A DNA stretch of 64,000 nucleotides, from positions 1,830,525 through 1,894,524 of the forward strand of contig NW_003314264.1 of NCBI RefSeq assembly GCF_000143415.4. Reading direction: 5' to 3'. Positions 13,417-23,941 of this stretch are shown here, piece by piece. Under the pieces are notes generated by a model that was not told where the DNA came from, searched no databases, and was given only the letters and a program-made list of their open reading frames with translations. Positions within the stretch are counted from its first letter, which is position 1. Every line of letters starts with the position of its first letter. The translations under genes were made by a program, and so were the position numbers. The DNA is from Selaginella moellendorffii. Taxonomy: Eukaryota > Streptophyta > Lycopodiopsida > Selaginellales > Selaginellaceae.

Positions 13417-13455
13417 GGTTCGAGTCCCGACCCTCTAGTGCTTGGGTTCGAGTCC
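13417..13455 (+). other. Two tandem pol III B-box-like motifs
   Basis: GGTTCGAGTCC at 13417-13427 and 13445-13455. Each sits in a possible T-arm (TTGGG with CCCGA or CCCAA). Just upstream is a small palindrome, CCGTAGATGCATATACGG. No full tRNA cloverleaf or clear A box was found. Could be the remains of a tRNA-derived SINE captured by the element, or a leader structure. Confidence 0.5.
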
Positions 13456-14965
13456 CAAATCACTAGGGCGTGGTGATGGTTTGGAATATGAGGACACTCA
13501 TATTTCGGTGGTCATGGACTCTCAGTGGGGAGACTAGTTTGGGCACACCGCCAACCGAGGGATGCCTCGGAGTCGTGATGCACGGTTAGATTGCTTAGTG
13601 TGAAAGCTCGGCATATCTAACTTGAACGCTTTGGTGCAAGTGGCACCAAAGACGTGGTGAGTGAGATAGGGACACCTAATCTCAGTTGCTATGGACCCTT
13701 GGCTGGAAGGGCTGGCTTGGGCGCACCGCCAAGTGTGGGGGATGCCCCCGGGGTCGTAGTTAACAAGTTAAAGGTCTGGAAGACCTAGTACCTATTGGCA
13801 AACCTGTTAAGGTGCCGAGGTGAGATCACTAGGTGATCTTGTGGCTAAATAAGGACAAGGTCCTTGTTTGGGTTAAGGAATAAGGTTCCTAGTTCAAAGT
13901 GTTGATTTGAACTATTGATGATGGTGTGGCTTGGTCAAGGTGACCAAGTGGGAAAAGCACCTTAGGGAAATGAGCTATGTCATTGCGATGGCATAGTGTG
14001 TCCAAGGAAAGTAGTCTCTAAAGAGACCCATGAGAGGGTCACAAAGTTGGGCCGAGGATAGAGCCCACAGCAGAAGATGCTAAAAGAGACTTACTAGGGG
14101 TGAACACCCTAGTCTTGGCAAAGTAGAGCCTTTGCTATGGAATCAAAAGAATACCTCAAGAAGGGAGGTAGAGATTCGATGTTGCTTGGTGCAACAATCA
14201 ACGGGATAGGAGCAAAAGATGAGTGGCCAAGATAGGGCCGTGGAATCCCTGGGAAGGAATCCAAGTGACAAAGTTAGGCGAGGAACACTAATGTGTTGGA
14301 CGCTAACAAATTGCGGGAAAGGAAGTGTGTTTCCAAGGATGGATTCCGAATTGCTCCGATTTGGCGAAAGTGGAAGCTCCAAGGGAGGGAGCGGTAAGGT
14401 AGCCAAATGATAGGGTGATAGACAACCCTAGCACAAAGTGTGATAAATGGAACTTAGTGCCCAAGGTGGCACGAAATAGAAGAGAGGATGATGGTGTCCT
14501 CAAGAAATGAACTTCCTAGGATAGGGAAGTGGAGTTGCACAATCTATGCAATGCAAGGTGTTGGAGACACCTAGGAAATTGACTCCAAGAACTCAAAATT
14601 CAAAGTTCCAAAGTGCAAAGGTTATATCGATGGAAATTGAGACTACTCGAGAAGGAGTAGTGGGATTGACTTAGAGAAGGGTCTCTAAGAGGTTTAGCGA
14701 GAACTAAACCAATAAAAGGAGAGAACCACTATATGTGGTCCAATCAGTCTCTAAGTTGGAGAGACTACCCTCCTTAGAGGATATGCAAATGGCATGGTGA
14801 GCCTTCAATGTCCAACCATTGACGAATATGGAGAAGGCATGGTGAGCCTTCAATGTCACACCATTGACAAATATTGGCTATACGCCAAGGATGGAAATGG
14901 TAACACATGCGGGTGTTACTTTATAAAATGGTTCACCGTTCGATGAGGACACCAAACTTCGTCTA

Positions 14966-14978
14966 TGGGTGGTGGAGT
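14966..14978 (+). other. Polypurine tract of E2
   Basis: TGGGTGGTGGAGT immediately before the 3' LTR; identical tract precedes 18461. Confidence 0.65.
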
Positions 14979-16793
14979 TGTGAGACACAAAATCCCTAGG
15001 CCCCAAAGTGGAGCCGGAAGGGCGCCACATGGTAGTGGCCGAAGCGAGAGCCAAACGAGCGTAACACGTTTGGACCAAAAACTCCGACTTGAAAAGTCAA
15101 GAGCGGGAGTGGAACTCCCAACGAAGTGCTCGAGGAACGAGCACGAAGAGAGCAAAAGGCGAGGCTCCAAAAAGGGACCCAAAAGGACTAACACATGACA
15201 CGTGGGAGTGTCCGAGATGGAGTCTGAAGTGGAGTCCGAGGTGGACCCGAGTTGGAGTCCGAAGTGGAGTCCGAGATGGACCCAAGATGGACCCGAAATG
15301 GAGTCCGAAATGGAGTCCGAGATGGACCTGAGATGGACCCGAGATGGAGTCCGAGATGGAGTCCGAGATGGAGTCCGAGATGGAGTCCGAGATGGACCCA
15401 AGATGGAGTCCGAGATGGAGTCCGAGATGGAGTCCGAGATGGACCCGAGATGGACCCGAAATGGAGTCCGAGATGGAGTCCGAGATGGACCCGAAATAGA
15501 GTCCGAGATGGAGTCCGAGATGGAGTCTGAGATGGACCCGAGATGGAGTCCGAGATGGAGTCCGAGATGGACCCGAGATGGACCCGAGATGGAGTCCGAG
15601 ATGGAGTCCGAGATGGAGTCCGAGATGGAGTCCGAAGTCGAGACCGAGACCGGGACCGAGACCGAGACCAAGACCGAGACCGAGATCAGGACCGAGACTG
15701 AGACCGAGGCCGAGGCCGAGACCGAGCCCGAGCCCGAGTCCGAGTCCGAATCCGAATCCGAGTCCGAGTCCGAGTCCGAGTCCGAGTCCGGAGCCTGAGA
15801 GGGTGAAAGCCCAAAGCGTTCGTCTCCCAGACCCTGGGGGGTTTGGTGAGCTCCAAAAGTATAGTAGGGGGAGGACTGCAGTGGAGCCAGTTTGGCCAGG
15901 AAAGGCCAGTTTGGCCCAGGAAGGCCAGACCTAGTGTTGGGTGATGAACTGACCACTGGGAAGTCCAAGACTAGAGTGAATACGGACCGACAAGCGGGGT
16001 AGCTTGGTGAAGTGTTCAAGAGCCGGCTCTAGTTCCCCCGGGAGATCGACTGGCCGATGCTCCCAGTCCAAGTGTGGGTGGCACTACCTACTTGGATACC
16101 AGGCGTGGCTCAACGGAACCTCGCTCTAAGCCCATGGCTAGAGCACCCAAGGGCAGAAGGTGGGGAGAGTACCCAGGTGGCTCGCGTAAGGCCACGGTGT
16201 TCCGAAATGTTGTCCCAAAGACCCAGACTGTGGAAAGGAAGAGGAGTAGTCCTCTGGGGTAGTGACCAAGGACACAGTCGTGTGGTGAGGAAGTTCCAGA
16301 GGACCGTGGGACTTAGTGGTCGGGCCTGTGGGCCTCGATCCAGTGGCAGTGTTGGCAAACACGACCAGGGGCAGAAAGGGACTTAGGGGGGACTGACAGA
16401 GGGACATTGGGGAAGGCTGTTCCCCGTGTCGGTGGGCATCCTAAGGATGCTAAGGAGTGGATCTGAGATGACCACTCATGGATGGTTGGCCCAGTCTTGG
16501 AGAGCCAAGACTGTGATGCAAGTGGTATTGGACTACAGTGTGGCAAAGGTGATTGGGCATGGCCTTAGCGTAACGGGCTGCCATATCGGTGGTACCTTTG
16601 AGTGTCGGTCATGAGATCGGACACGTGGAGCACTTGGACCAGGTGCCAGTGTTGAGTGGCATGGATGCCATTCCTGGGGCTAGCAAGTCCCAAGTCCTGA
16701 ATTGGACTTATGGAGGTTGTGAATGAGACTCCTCCAAGTGGTCGAAGGTGTGGTTAAGTGACTAAAGTAGAATGGAAAATTTAGTCGCTTACA
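14979..16793 (+). repeat. 3' LTR of E2
   Basis: 1815 bp, same ends as the 5' LTR. Slightly longer because the minisatellite (about 15204-15795) has more units. Followed by the duplication CTAGG. Confidence 0.85.
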
Positions 16794-18460
16794 CTAGGTT
16801 CCTAAGTTGTGATCTGTAGCGCGCTTTAAAAATAAGTTGGTGCACCGGCGTGGGGAGTCACGCCAGGCATCTTGTGTGATGCCGTCCGTAGATGCATATA
16901 CGGAGGTTGGGTTCGAGTCCCGACCCTCTAGTGCTTGGGTTCGAGTCCCAAATCACTAGGGCGTGGTGATGGTTTGGAATATGAGGACACTCATATTTCG
17001 GTGGTCATGGACTCTCAGTGGGGAGACTGGTTTGGGCACACCGCCAAGCGAGGGATGCCTCGGAGTCGTGATGCACGGTTAGATTGCTTAGTGTGAGATC
17101 TCAGCATATCTAACTTGAACGCTTTGGTGCAAGTGGCACCAAGGTCGTGGTGAGTGAGATGGGGACACCTAATCTCAGTTGCTATGAACCCTTGGCTGTA
17201 AGGGCTGGCTTGGGTGCACCGCCAAGTGTGGGGGATGCCCCCTGGGTTATAGTCAACAACTTGGAGGTCTAGAAGACCAAGTACCTCTTGGCAACTCTGC
17301 TAAAGTGCCAAGGTGAGATCACTAGGTGATCTTATGGCCAGATAAGGACAAGGTCCTTGGTTGGCTAAGGAATGAAGTTCCTGGTTCAAAATGTTGAAAT
17401 TGAACTGTTTAAGGTGGTGTGGCTTGGTCGTGATGACCAAGTGGGAAGAGCATCTAAGGGAAATAAACTATGTCCGTGAGATGGCATAGTGAGTCCAAGG
17501 AAAGTAGTCTCTATAAACGACCCATGGGACGGTCACGAAGTTGGGCCGTGGATAGAGCCCATAGCAGAAGATGCTAAAAGAGACTTACTAGGGTGAACAT
17601 CCTCCGGACTTGGCAAAGAAGAGTCTTTGCTATGGAACTGAAACAATACCTCAAGGAGGGAGGTAGAGATTCGATGTTGCTTGGTGCAACAATCAACGGA
17701 TAGGAGCAAAAGATGAGTGGCCAAGATAGGGCCGTGGAATCCCTTGGGGGGAATCCAAGTGACAAAGTTAGGTGAGGAACACTAATGTGTTGAACGCTAA
17801 CAAGTTCCGGGAAAGGAAGTGTGTTTCCAAGGAGGGATTCCGAAATGCTCCGGTTTGGCGAAAGTGAAAGCTCCAAGGGAGGGAGCGGTAAGGTAGCCAA
17901 ATGATAGGGCCATGAACAGCCCTAGCACAAAGTATGATAACTGGAACTTTGGCACGAAATAGAAGAGAGGATGATGGTGCCCTCGAGTAAAGAACTTCCT
18001 AGGATGGGAAATGGAGTTGCACAAAAGGTGCAAGGCAAGGTGTCGGAGACACCTAGGAAATTGACTCCAAGAACTCAAAATTCAAAGTTCCAAAGTGCAA
18101 AGGTTATATCGATGGAAATTGAGACTACTCGAGAAGGAGTAGTGGGATTGACTTAGAGAAGGGTCTCTAAAAGGTTTAGCGAGAACTAAACCAATAAAAG
18201 GAGAGAACCACTATATGTGGTCCAATCAGTCTCTAAGTTGGAGAGACTACCCTCCTTAGAGGATATGCAAATGGCATGGTGAGCCTTCAATGTCCAACCA
18301 TTGACAAATATGGAGAAGGCATGGTGAGCCTTCGATGTCACACCATTGACAAATATTGCCTACGCGCCAAGGATGGAAATGGTAACACATGCGGGTGTTA
18401 CTTTATAAAATGGTTCACCATTCGATGAGGACATCGAACTTCGTCTATGGGTGGTGGAGT
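16794..18460 (+). mobile_element. Element Y internal region, right piece
   Basis: Resumes Y after the nested copy. Contains the paired B-box motifs at 16910-16920 and 16938-16948, and ends with the polypurine tract just before 18461. It differs from E2 at many positions, as expected for an older copy. Confidence 0.75.
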
Positions 18461-20126
18461 TGTGAGACACAAAATCCCTAGGCCCCAAAGTGGAGCCGGA
18501 AGGGCGCCACATGGTAGTGGCCGAAGCGAGAGCCAAACGAGCGTAACACGTTTGGACCAAAAGCTCCGACTTGAAAAGTCAAGAGCGGGAGTGGAACTCC
18601 CAACGAAGTGCTCGAGGAACGAGCACGAAGCGAGCAAAAGGCGAGGCTCCAAAAAGGGACCCAAAAGGACCAACACATGACACGTGGGAGTGTCCGAGAT
18701 GGAGTCCGAAGTGGAGTCCGAGGTGGACCCAAGTTGGAGTCCGAAGTGGAGTCCGAGATGGACCCGAGATGGACCCGAAATGGAGTCCGAAATGGAGTCC
18801 GAGATGGACCCGAGATGGAGTCCGAGATGGAGTCCGAGATGGAGTCCGAGATGGAGTCCGAGATGGACCCCAGATGGAGTCCGAGATGGAGTCCGAGATG
18901 GAGTCCGAGATGGACCCGAGATGGACCCGAGATGGAGTCCGAGATGGAGTCCGAGATGGAGTCCGAGATGGAGTCCGAAGTCAAGACCAAGACCGGGACC
19001 GAGACCGAGACCGAGACCGAGACCGGGATCGGGACCGAGACCGAGGCCGAGGCCGAGGCCGAGACCGAGCCCGAGCCCGAGTCCGAGTCCGAATCCGAAT
19101 CCGAGTCCGAGTCCGAGTCCGGAGCCTGAGAGGGTGAAAGCCCAAAGCGTTCGTCTCCCAGACCCTGGGGGGTTTGGTGAGCTCCAAAAGTATAGTAAGG
19201 GGGAGGACTGCAGTGGAGCCAGTTTGGCCAGGAAAGGCCAGTTTGGCCCAGGAAGGCCAGACCCAGTGTTGGGTGATGAACTGACAACTGGGAAGTCCAA
19301 GACTAGAGTGAATACGGACCGACAAGCGGGGTAGCTTGGTGAAGTGTTCAAGAGCCGGCTCTAGTTCCCCCAGGAGATCGACTGGCCGATGCTCCCAATC
19401 CAAGTGTGGGTGGCACTACCTACTTGGATACCAGGCGTGGCTCAACGGAACCTCGCTCTAAGCCCATGGCTAGAGCACCTAAAGGCGAAAGGCGGGGAGA
19501 GTACCCAAGTGGCTCGCGTAAGGCCACGGTGTTCCAAAATATTGTCCCAAAGGCCTAGACTGTGGAAAGGAAGAGGAGCAGTCCTCTGGGGTAGTGACCA
19601 AGGACACAGTCGTGTGGTGAAGAAGTCCCAGAGTACCGTGGGACTTAGTGGTCGGGCCTGTGGGTCTCGATCCAGTGGCAGTGTTGGCAAACACGGCCAG
19701 GGGCATAAAGGGACTTAGTGGGGACTGACAGAGGGATATTGGGGAAGGCTATTCCCCTTGTCGGTGGGCATCCTAAGGATGCCAAGGAGTGGATCTGAGA
19801 TGACCACTCACAGAAGGTTTGCCTAGTCTTGGAGAGCCAAGATGGTGATGCAAGTGGTATTGGACTACCAGTGTAGCAAAGGTGATTGGGCATGGCCTTA
19901 GCGTAACGGGCTGCTATGTCGGTGGTACCTTTGAGTGTCGGTCACGGGATCGGACACGTGGAGCACTTGGACCAAGTGCAAATGTTGAGTGGCAGGGATG
20001 CCATTCTCAGGGCTAGCAAGTCCCAAGTCCTGGATTGGACTTATGGAGGTTGCGAATGAGACTCCTCCAAGTGGTCAGAGGTGTGGTTAAGTGACTAAAG
20101 TAGAATGGAAAATTTAGTCGCTTACA
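18461..20126 (+). repeat. Hybrid family-1 LTR with PPT before and PBS after
   Basis: 1666 bp, TGTGAGACAC...GTCGCTTACA. It is preceded by a polypurine tract (3'-LTR context) and followed by a primer-binding site (5'-LTR context), so it belongs to two elements at once. I interpret it as the product of recombination between Y's 3' LTR and RT-1's inverted 5' LTR. Confidence 0.8.
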
Positions 20127-20190
20127 ATTTGGTATCGGAGCTGTTCCTTAGTCCGACTTTTATTGGTGCTCAAGTATATCACCACTAGTG
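20127..20190 (+). mobile_element. PBS and leader fragment of RT-1, inverted
   Basis: PBS TGGTATCGGAGC at 20130-20141, then leader identical to 10880-10926. It ends CACTAGTG at the junction with the next LTR; the last five bases, TAGTG, are the reverse complement of CACTA at 5474-5478. Confidence 0.7.
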
Positions 20191-20953
20191 TGTAAGCGAC
20201 TAAATTTACAATTTTACTTTAGTCACTTAACCACACCTTTGACCTTACCCCAGGTCTCGTTCTCGGTCCCGATCTCGGTCTCGGTCTCGGTCTCGGTCTC
20301 AGTCCCGGTCTCGGTCTCAACTTCGGACTCCATCTCGGACTCTATCTCGGACTCCATCTCGGACTCCATCTTGGACTCCATCTCGGGTCCATCTCGGAGT
20401 CCATCTCGGGTCCATCTCGGACTCCATTTCGGGTCCATCTCGGGTCCATCTCGGGTCCATCTCGGACTCCATTTCGGGTCCATCTCGGGTCCAACTCGGA
20501 CTCCATTTCGGGTCCATCTCGGACTCCATCTCGGGTCCATCTCGGACTTCATCTCGGACTCCATTTCGGGTCCATCTCGGGTCCACCTCGGACTCCATCT
20601 CGGGTCCATCTCGGACTCCACTTCGGACTCCAACTCGGGTCCATCTCGGACTCCACTTTGGACTCCAACTCGAGTCCATCTCGGACTCCACTTCGGACTC
20701 CAACTCGAGTCCATCTCGGACACTTCCACGTGTCATGTGTTGGTCCTTTTGGGTCCCTTTTTGGAGCCTCGCTTTTTGCTCGCTTCGTGCTCGTTCCTCG
20801 AGCACTTCTTTGGGAGTTCCACTCCCGCTCTTGACTTTTCAAGTCGGAGCTTTTGGTCCAAACGTGTTACGCTCGTTTGGCTCTCGCTTCAGCCACTACC
20901 GCGTGGCACCCTTTCCGGCTCCACTTTGGGGCCTAGGGATTTTGTGTCTCACA
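20191..20953 (-). repeat. Short family-1 LTR, minus strand
   Basis: 763 bp. On the minus strand it starts TGTGAGACAC at 20953 and ends TCGCTTACA at 20191. It lacks about 900 bp between the start of the minisatellite and the LTR end. The right flank is transposon A, not a polypurine tract. Confidence 0.8.
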
Positions 20954-21382
20954 CGCAACTCCAATATCATCCCAGCCCAATTCTTGATTAGCAACCGCAT
21001 CTCTTGGATCGACAACTGTGGCTAAGCCCTCAGCTACCACCTCCCCCTCGGGGTTGTTTAGAAACACCTTTGCCTGAATCCATGTAGCACGGTTCTTAAG
21101 ATCCACGGAGGGAACATGCGTCGCACTTGCACTGTCCCCAACATCTGCTTTCTTCTGAAGATTTTTCAAGGCAACAACAACATTTACCCCAACGACCATC
21201 TCTCCTCGTTCAATAGCGACCACATTCCCATCGAAGACAGTCTCTACTGATACAGCAGCATTGCCTTCCCCAAGCCTTTGACAGTGTATAACAAAGTTCC
21301 GATCCATAGACACAAGGGTCCCTTTTGCAACTCTCTTCCCACCATTCAAAATGTAAACCTTTTCCCCAACCCTGAAGGCCAT
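20954..21382 (-). pseudogene. 5' end of transposase gene (DUF8039-like), truncated
   Basis: About 143 codons nearly identical to the first 143 of the gene starting at 42690, including the VAKGTLVSMD motif. It is cut by the LTR end at 20953, and translation would run into LTR sequence. The start ATG lies just after a likely 3' splice site (CACTTTCAG), suggesting an upstream untranslated exon. Confidence 0.75.
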
Positions 21383-23941
21383 TCTGAAAGTGCAGAAAAG
21401 AAGTTAAGACCATACAAAAAATGATTGGAGAATGGCCTAAATCATAACATACCAAACAACCTCAATAGCATGAGGCCACATGCCATTATTCAAACATGCT
21501 ATTGACACCCACGTGAAATTTCGCATTCACAAAATTGGCATGAGGCCTCATGCCATCTTGATATACACACAGCTGCAGGCAAGTAAAAACATACATGACA
21601 ATACGCTAGCCATGAAATTGCAAGGGCCCAAGATGGCATGTGGCCTCATGCCATTTCTAAATGTGGTCCTAAGCCATTCCATGGTGAACATACCAAGAAG
21701 CACAAGTGCCGAATATCAAGAGGAAGCGGTAGCCACACCAAAGACAGTGTCGCTCGCAACACCGCTTGTAGCGCCGCTCGCACAAACTGCCACTCGCATA
21801 AACTGCCGCTCGCAATGGCGCTCGCAATGCCGCAACCGCTTGTAGACGCATAAACCACAGCTCACAATGCCGCTTACACAAGCAGCGCTCACTGCGCTCA
21901 GCGGAACCAAGAACACGGCGCACAAAAATGATAGACCTAGGAATTAGTTCGAGAATTCAAAAATAACACACGCTTGAACGTCACATCAAATCCTCTGACA
22001 AACCAGATCTTATGATTCCTCTGACAAATTTCAAACTGAGTAGCTTCTAGACTTTGCTGTCGGAGGTTGAACTTTGTCACATCATGTCCTTGCCTCGATC
22101 CAGCTGTGCCATGTCAGTGATTCGAACTTTGCCATGCCGTGTCAGCGATCCACGCCAAGATTATTCGCCGTGTAAAGGAATAATTATGCTGTGTGTGTAC
22201 ATCCATTTATGGCAATATAAGGCCACACGCCATTCAAAGAATAATGCTAGTCGAGCATTTTTTGGTGCATTTTTGGGTTCAAAATTGCATGAGCCCACAC
22301 GCTATAAAGTTTACCTGTACCAAAAGTAGAAACAGCTTTATTTACTTGGAAATTTAAGTGGTTGAGGCATTTTTAAACTTACAAACACATGCCCTACTTA
22401 CATTCCTTTGGTTGCTTAAAATTCAAAAATATTATAAACCTTTCTTTTTGCATTTTCAATGTTTTCAATTATGGTTTTTGATTTTCGCAGGACCAGCCTA
22501 GTAATCTATTTGCATCCCGTCATGTTTATAGCGAGCTTTCGTTTGTCCCCTTCGCAAGCCTGAGATACATCTGCTCGGCATCTGCCTCTTACAGCATTTG
22601 CCCAGAAAGGGCATCTTTCTTCACGCAGCATTTGCCACATGTTTAGGGTTTAGGGTTTAGGGTTTAGCAATTCAGTAGCTTGATAAACATGCAAATACAG
22701 AACTTGATGCAAAATCCTTTGATATGTCACAATGCCCCTAGAACTATAAACACATTTCAATAAAGAGGGTCCTTTCATTTCATAACTACTTACGTAGATC
22801 TTGGTGAAACCAGAGTTAATGAAGTTGGTTTTTTGTGATTCTGCATCTGATTGTGATGTCCCTTTGTAGTGTCGATGGAAAGGTCAATGCACACCAAACT
22901 GTAGAATCTTGGAGCAAAATAACGGTCGGATCTATGGCAAATGCCCCTGAAACATTGTAAGGCTCGTGTGGTCTCATGTGGTGTCCGATCGAGATGCTTC
23001 TTTGCAGAGTCATCAAGAAAGACATTGTGTACCATTCTGTAAAATCTAGTTGCGATCTAACGGTTGGATATCCAGAAAACTCAAAAAAATCTCGCGCGTG
23101 TTAGAATATTCTAGGAATATACTCTTATGTGCCCCTGAAAATGGCATGCGGCCCCACGCCATTCAAGAGATAACGCCAGATGACACCGAGCATTTTTTGG
23201 TGCATTTTTTGGGACTTGTATACCATTCTTTATTTAGCTGAACATCTGGCATTTTTGGAAATACAAGATGCTTTAGAATATTCAATCATGCATGGTATAA
23301 ATATAGCAAGGGTATTAAATGATATCCCAATCATGATCTTTCTTTTGGATTTTGCGTGCATGCAGTCCGAGGAATGATGACGTTGCGGATTTCTTTTGGA
23401 TTTCGCGTGCATGCAGTCCGAGGAATGATGACGTTGCGGATTTCTTTTGGATTTCACGTGCATGCATGCGCGCGGCGATCCAGAAATTAATGGTGGCGCC
23501 CAAGTCCGAGGAATGATGACGTGGCGGGATTACCAACCGTTGTGACATTTCGCGCGTGTGAGGTTAGGTTTTGCATTTTGCTTCGTACTCGCGCTTGCAT
23601 CGCGCTCCCACTCGCGATCACGCTCACATTTGCGCTCATCTACCTTCTCTACAGGTTTCTCGTGTGCATCGGCGTCCACTCGTGCTTGCATCACACTCGC
23701 GCTCGCATCGCGCTCGTGTGCATCGGCGTCCATTTCAAGACACACCCAGTTTGTAACTTCGTCGCCAACTCCGCCGCCCACTCCGCCACCCACACGCAGC
23801 CCACTTGGCATCCCGGGAGATTTCAGCGCCACTCTCCAACTGTAAGTGGCAGAGTAGCCTTGCTGCTACGATCCGCTACACACACAGTGCACATTCGCCA
23901 GCGAGTCCGGCCTCGATTGTCACGCCTCCATTCGGCTTCAA
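21383..23941. promoter_or_regulatory. Divergent intergenic region of transposon A
   Basis: 2.6 kb between the two head-to-head transposon genes, so it should hold both promoters. It contains palindromes at about 21466, 21535, 21632 and 23141; GC-rich CGCTCGC-type repeats near 21750-21850 and 23590-23720; a short telomere-like tract (22641-22667); and a tandem repeat of about 58 bp at 23344-23461, which has more units than in copy B. No protein gene seen. Confidence 0.5.
22641..22667 (+). repeat. Short TTTAGGG tract (interstitial telomere-like)
   Basis: Three and a half units of the plant telomere repeat, at the same place in copy B (44056-44082). It is therefore part of the transposon, not a chromosome end. 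Confidence 0.8.

Larger units (their letters stand above)
10865..14978 (+). mobile_element. Internal region of E2, non-coding
   Basis: 4.1 kb without a plausible protein gene; the longest frames are 60-90 codons and show no retrotransposon motif. Near its 3' end (about 14787-14878) there is an imperfect direct repeat built on GGCATGGTGAGCCTTC. It carries the paired B-box motifs at 13417-13455. Confidence 0.75.
9092..16793 (+). mobile_element. Complete family-1 non-autonomous LTR retrotransposon (E2)
   Basis: 7702 bp: LTR 9092-10864, internal 10865-14978, LTR 14979-16793. Both ends carry the 5-bp duplication CTAGG (9087-9091, 16794-16798). The uninterrupted target can be read at 13311-13330 in the same element's own internal region, so this copy jumped into a relative. 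PBS and polypurine tract are present, but there is no gag or pol. This architecture resembles large retrotransposon derivatives (LARD), which depend on enzymes from other elements. The very similar LTRs suggest a recent insertion. Confidence 0.85.
1..20953 (-). mobile_element. Family-1 LTR retrotransposon RT-1 (minus strand), carrying nested copies
   Basis: Outer layer of the left third. Its 3' LTR lies at the window edge (1-1428), its internal region runs to 5478, and its 5' end was scrambled by an inversion (18461-20953). The right boundary at 20953 abuts sequence that continues transposon A exactly as in copy B, so RT-1 probably inserted into A. The rest of A and the expected 5-bp duplication (CGCAA) would lie left of the window. 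No gag, protease, reverse transcriptase or integrase reading frame is visible in any copy, so the family is non-autonomous. Layering is inferred from boundaries and TSDs. Confidence 0.7.

Noticed and set aside
13380-13460. A functional tRNA gene at the tandem GGTTCGAGTCC motifs
   Set aside because: No acceptor stem, anticodon arm or A box could be assembled around either T-arm-like motif.
9317-15800. CRISPR-like or satellite array interpretation of the CCGAGATGGAGT repeats
   Set aside because: Units are directly tandem without unique spacers, lie inside LTRs, and the DNA is a plant nuclear genome.
22641-22667. Chromosome end
   Set aside because: Only about 3.5 TTTAGGG units, repeated at the same site of both transposon copies and flanked by unique transposon sequence.
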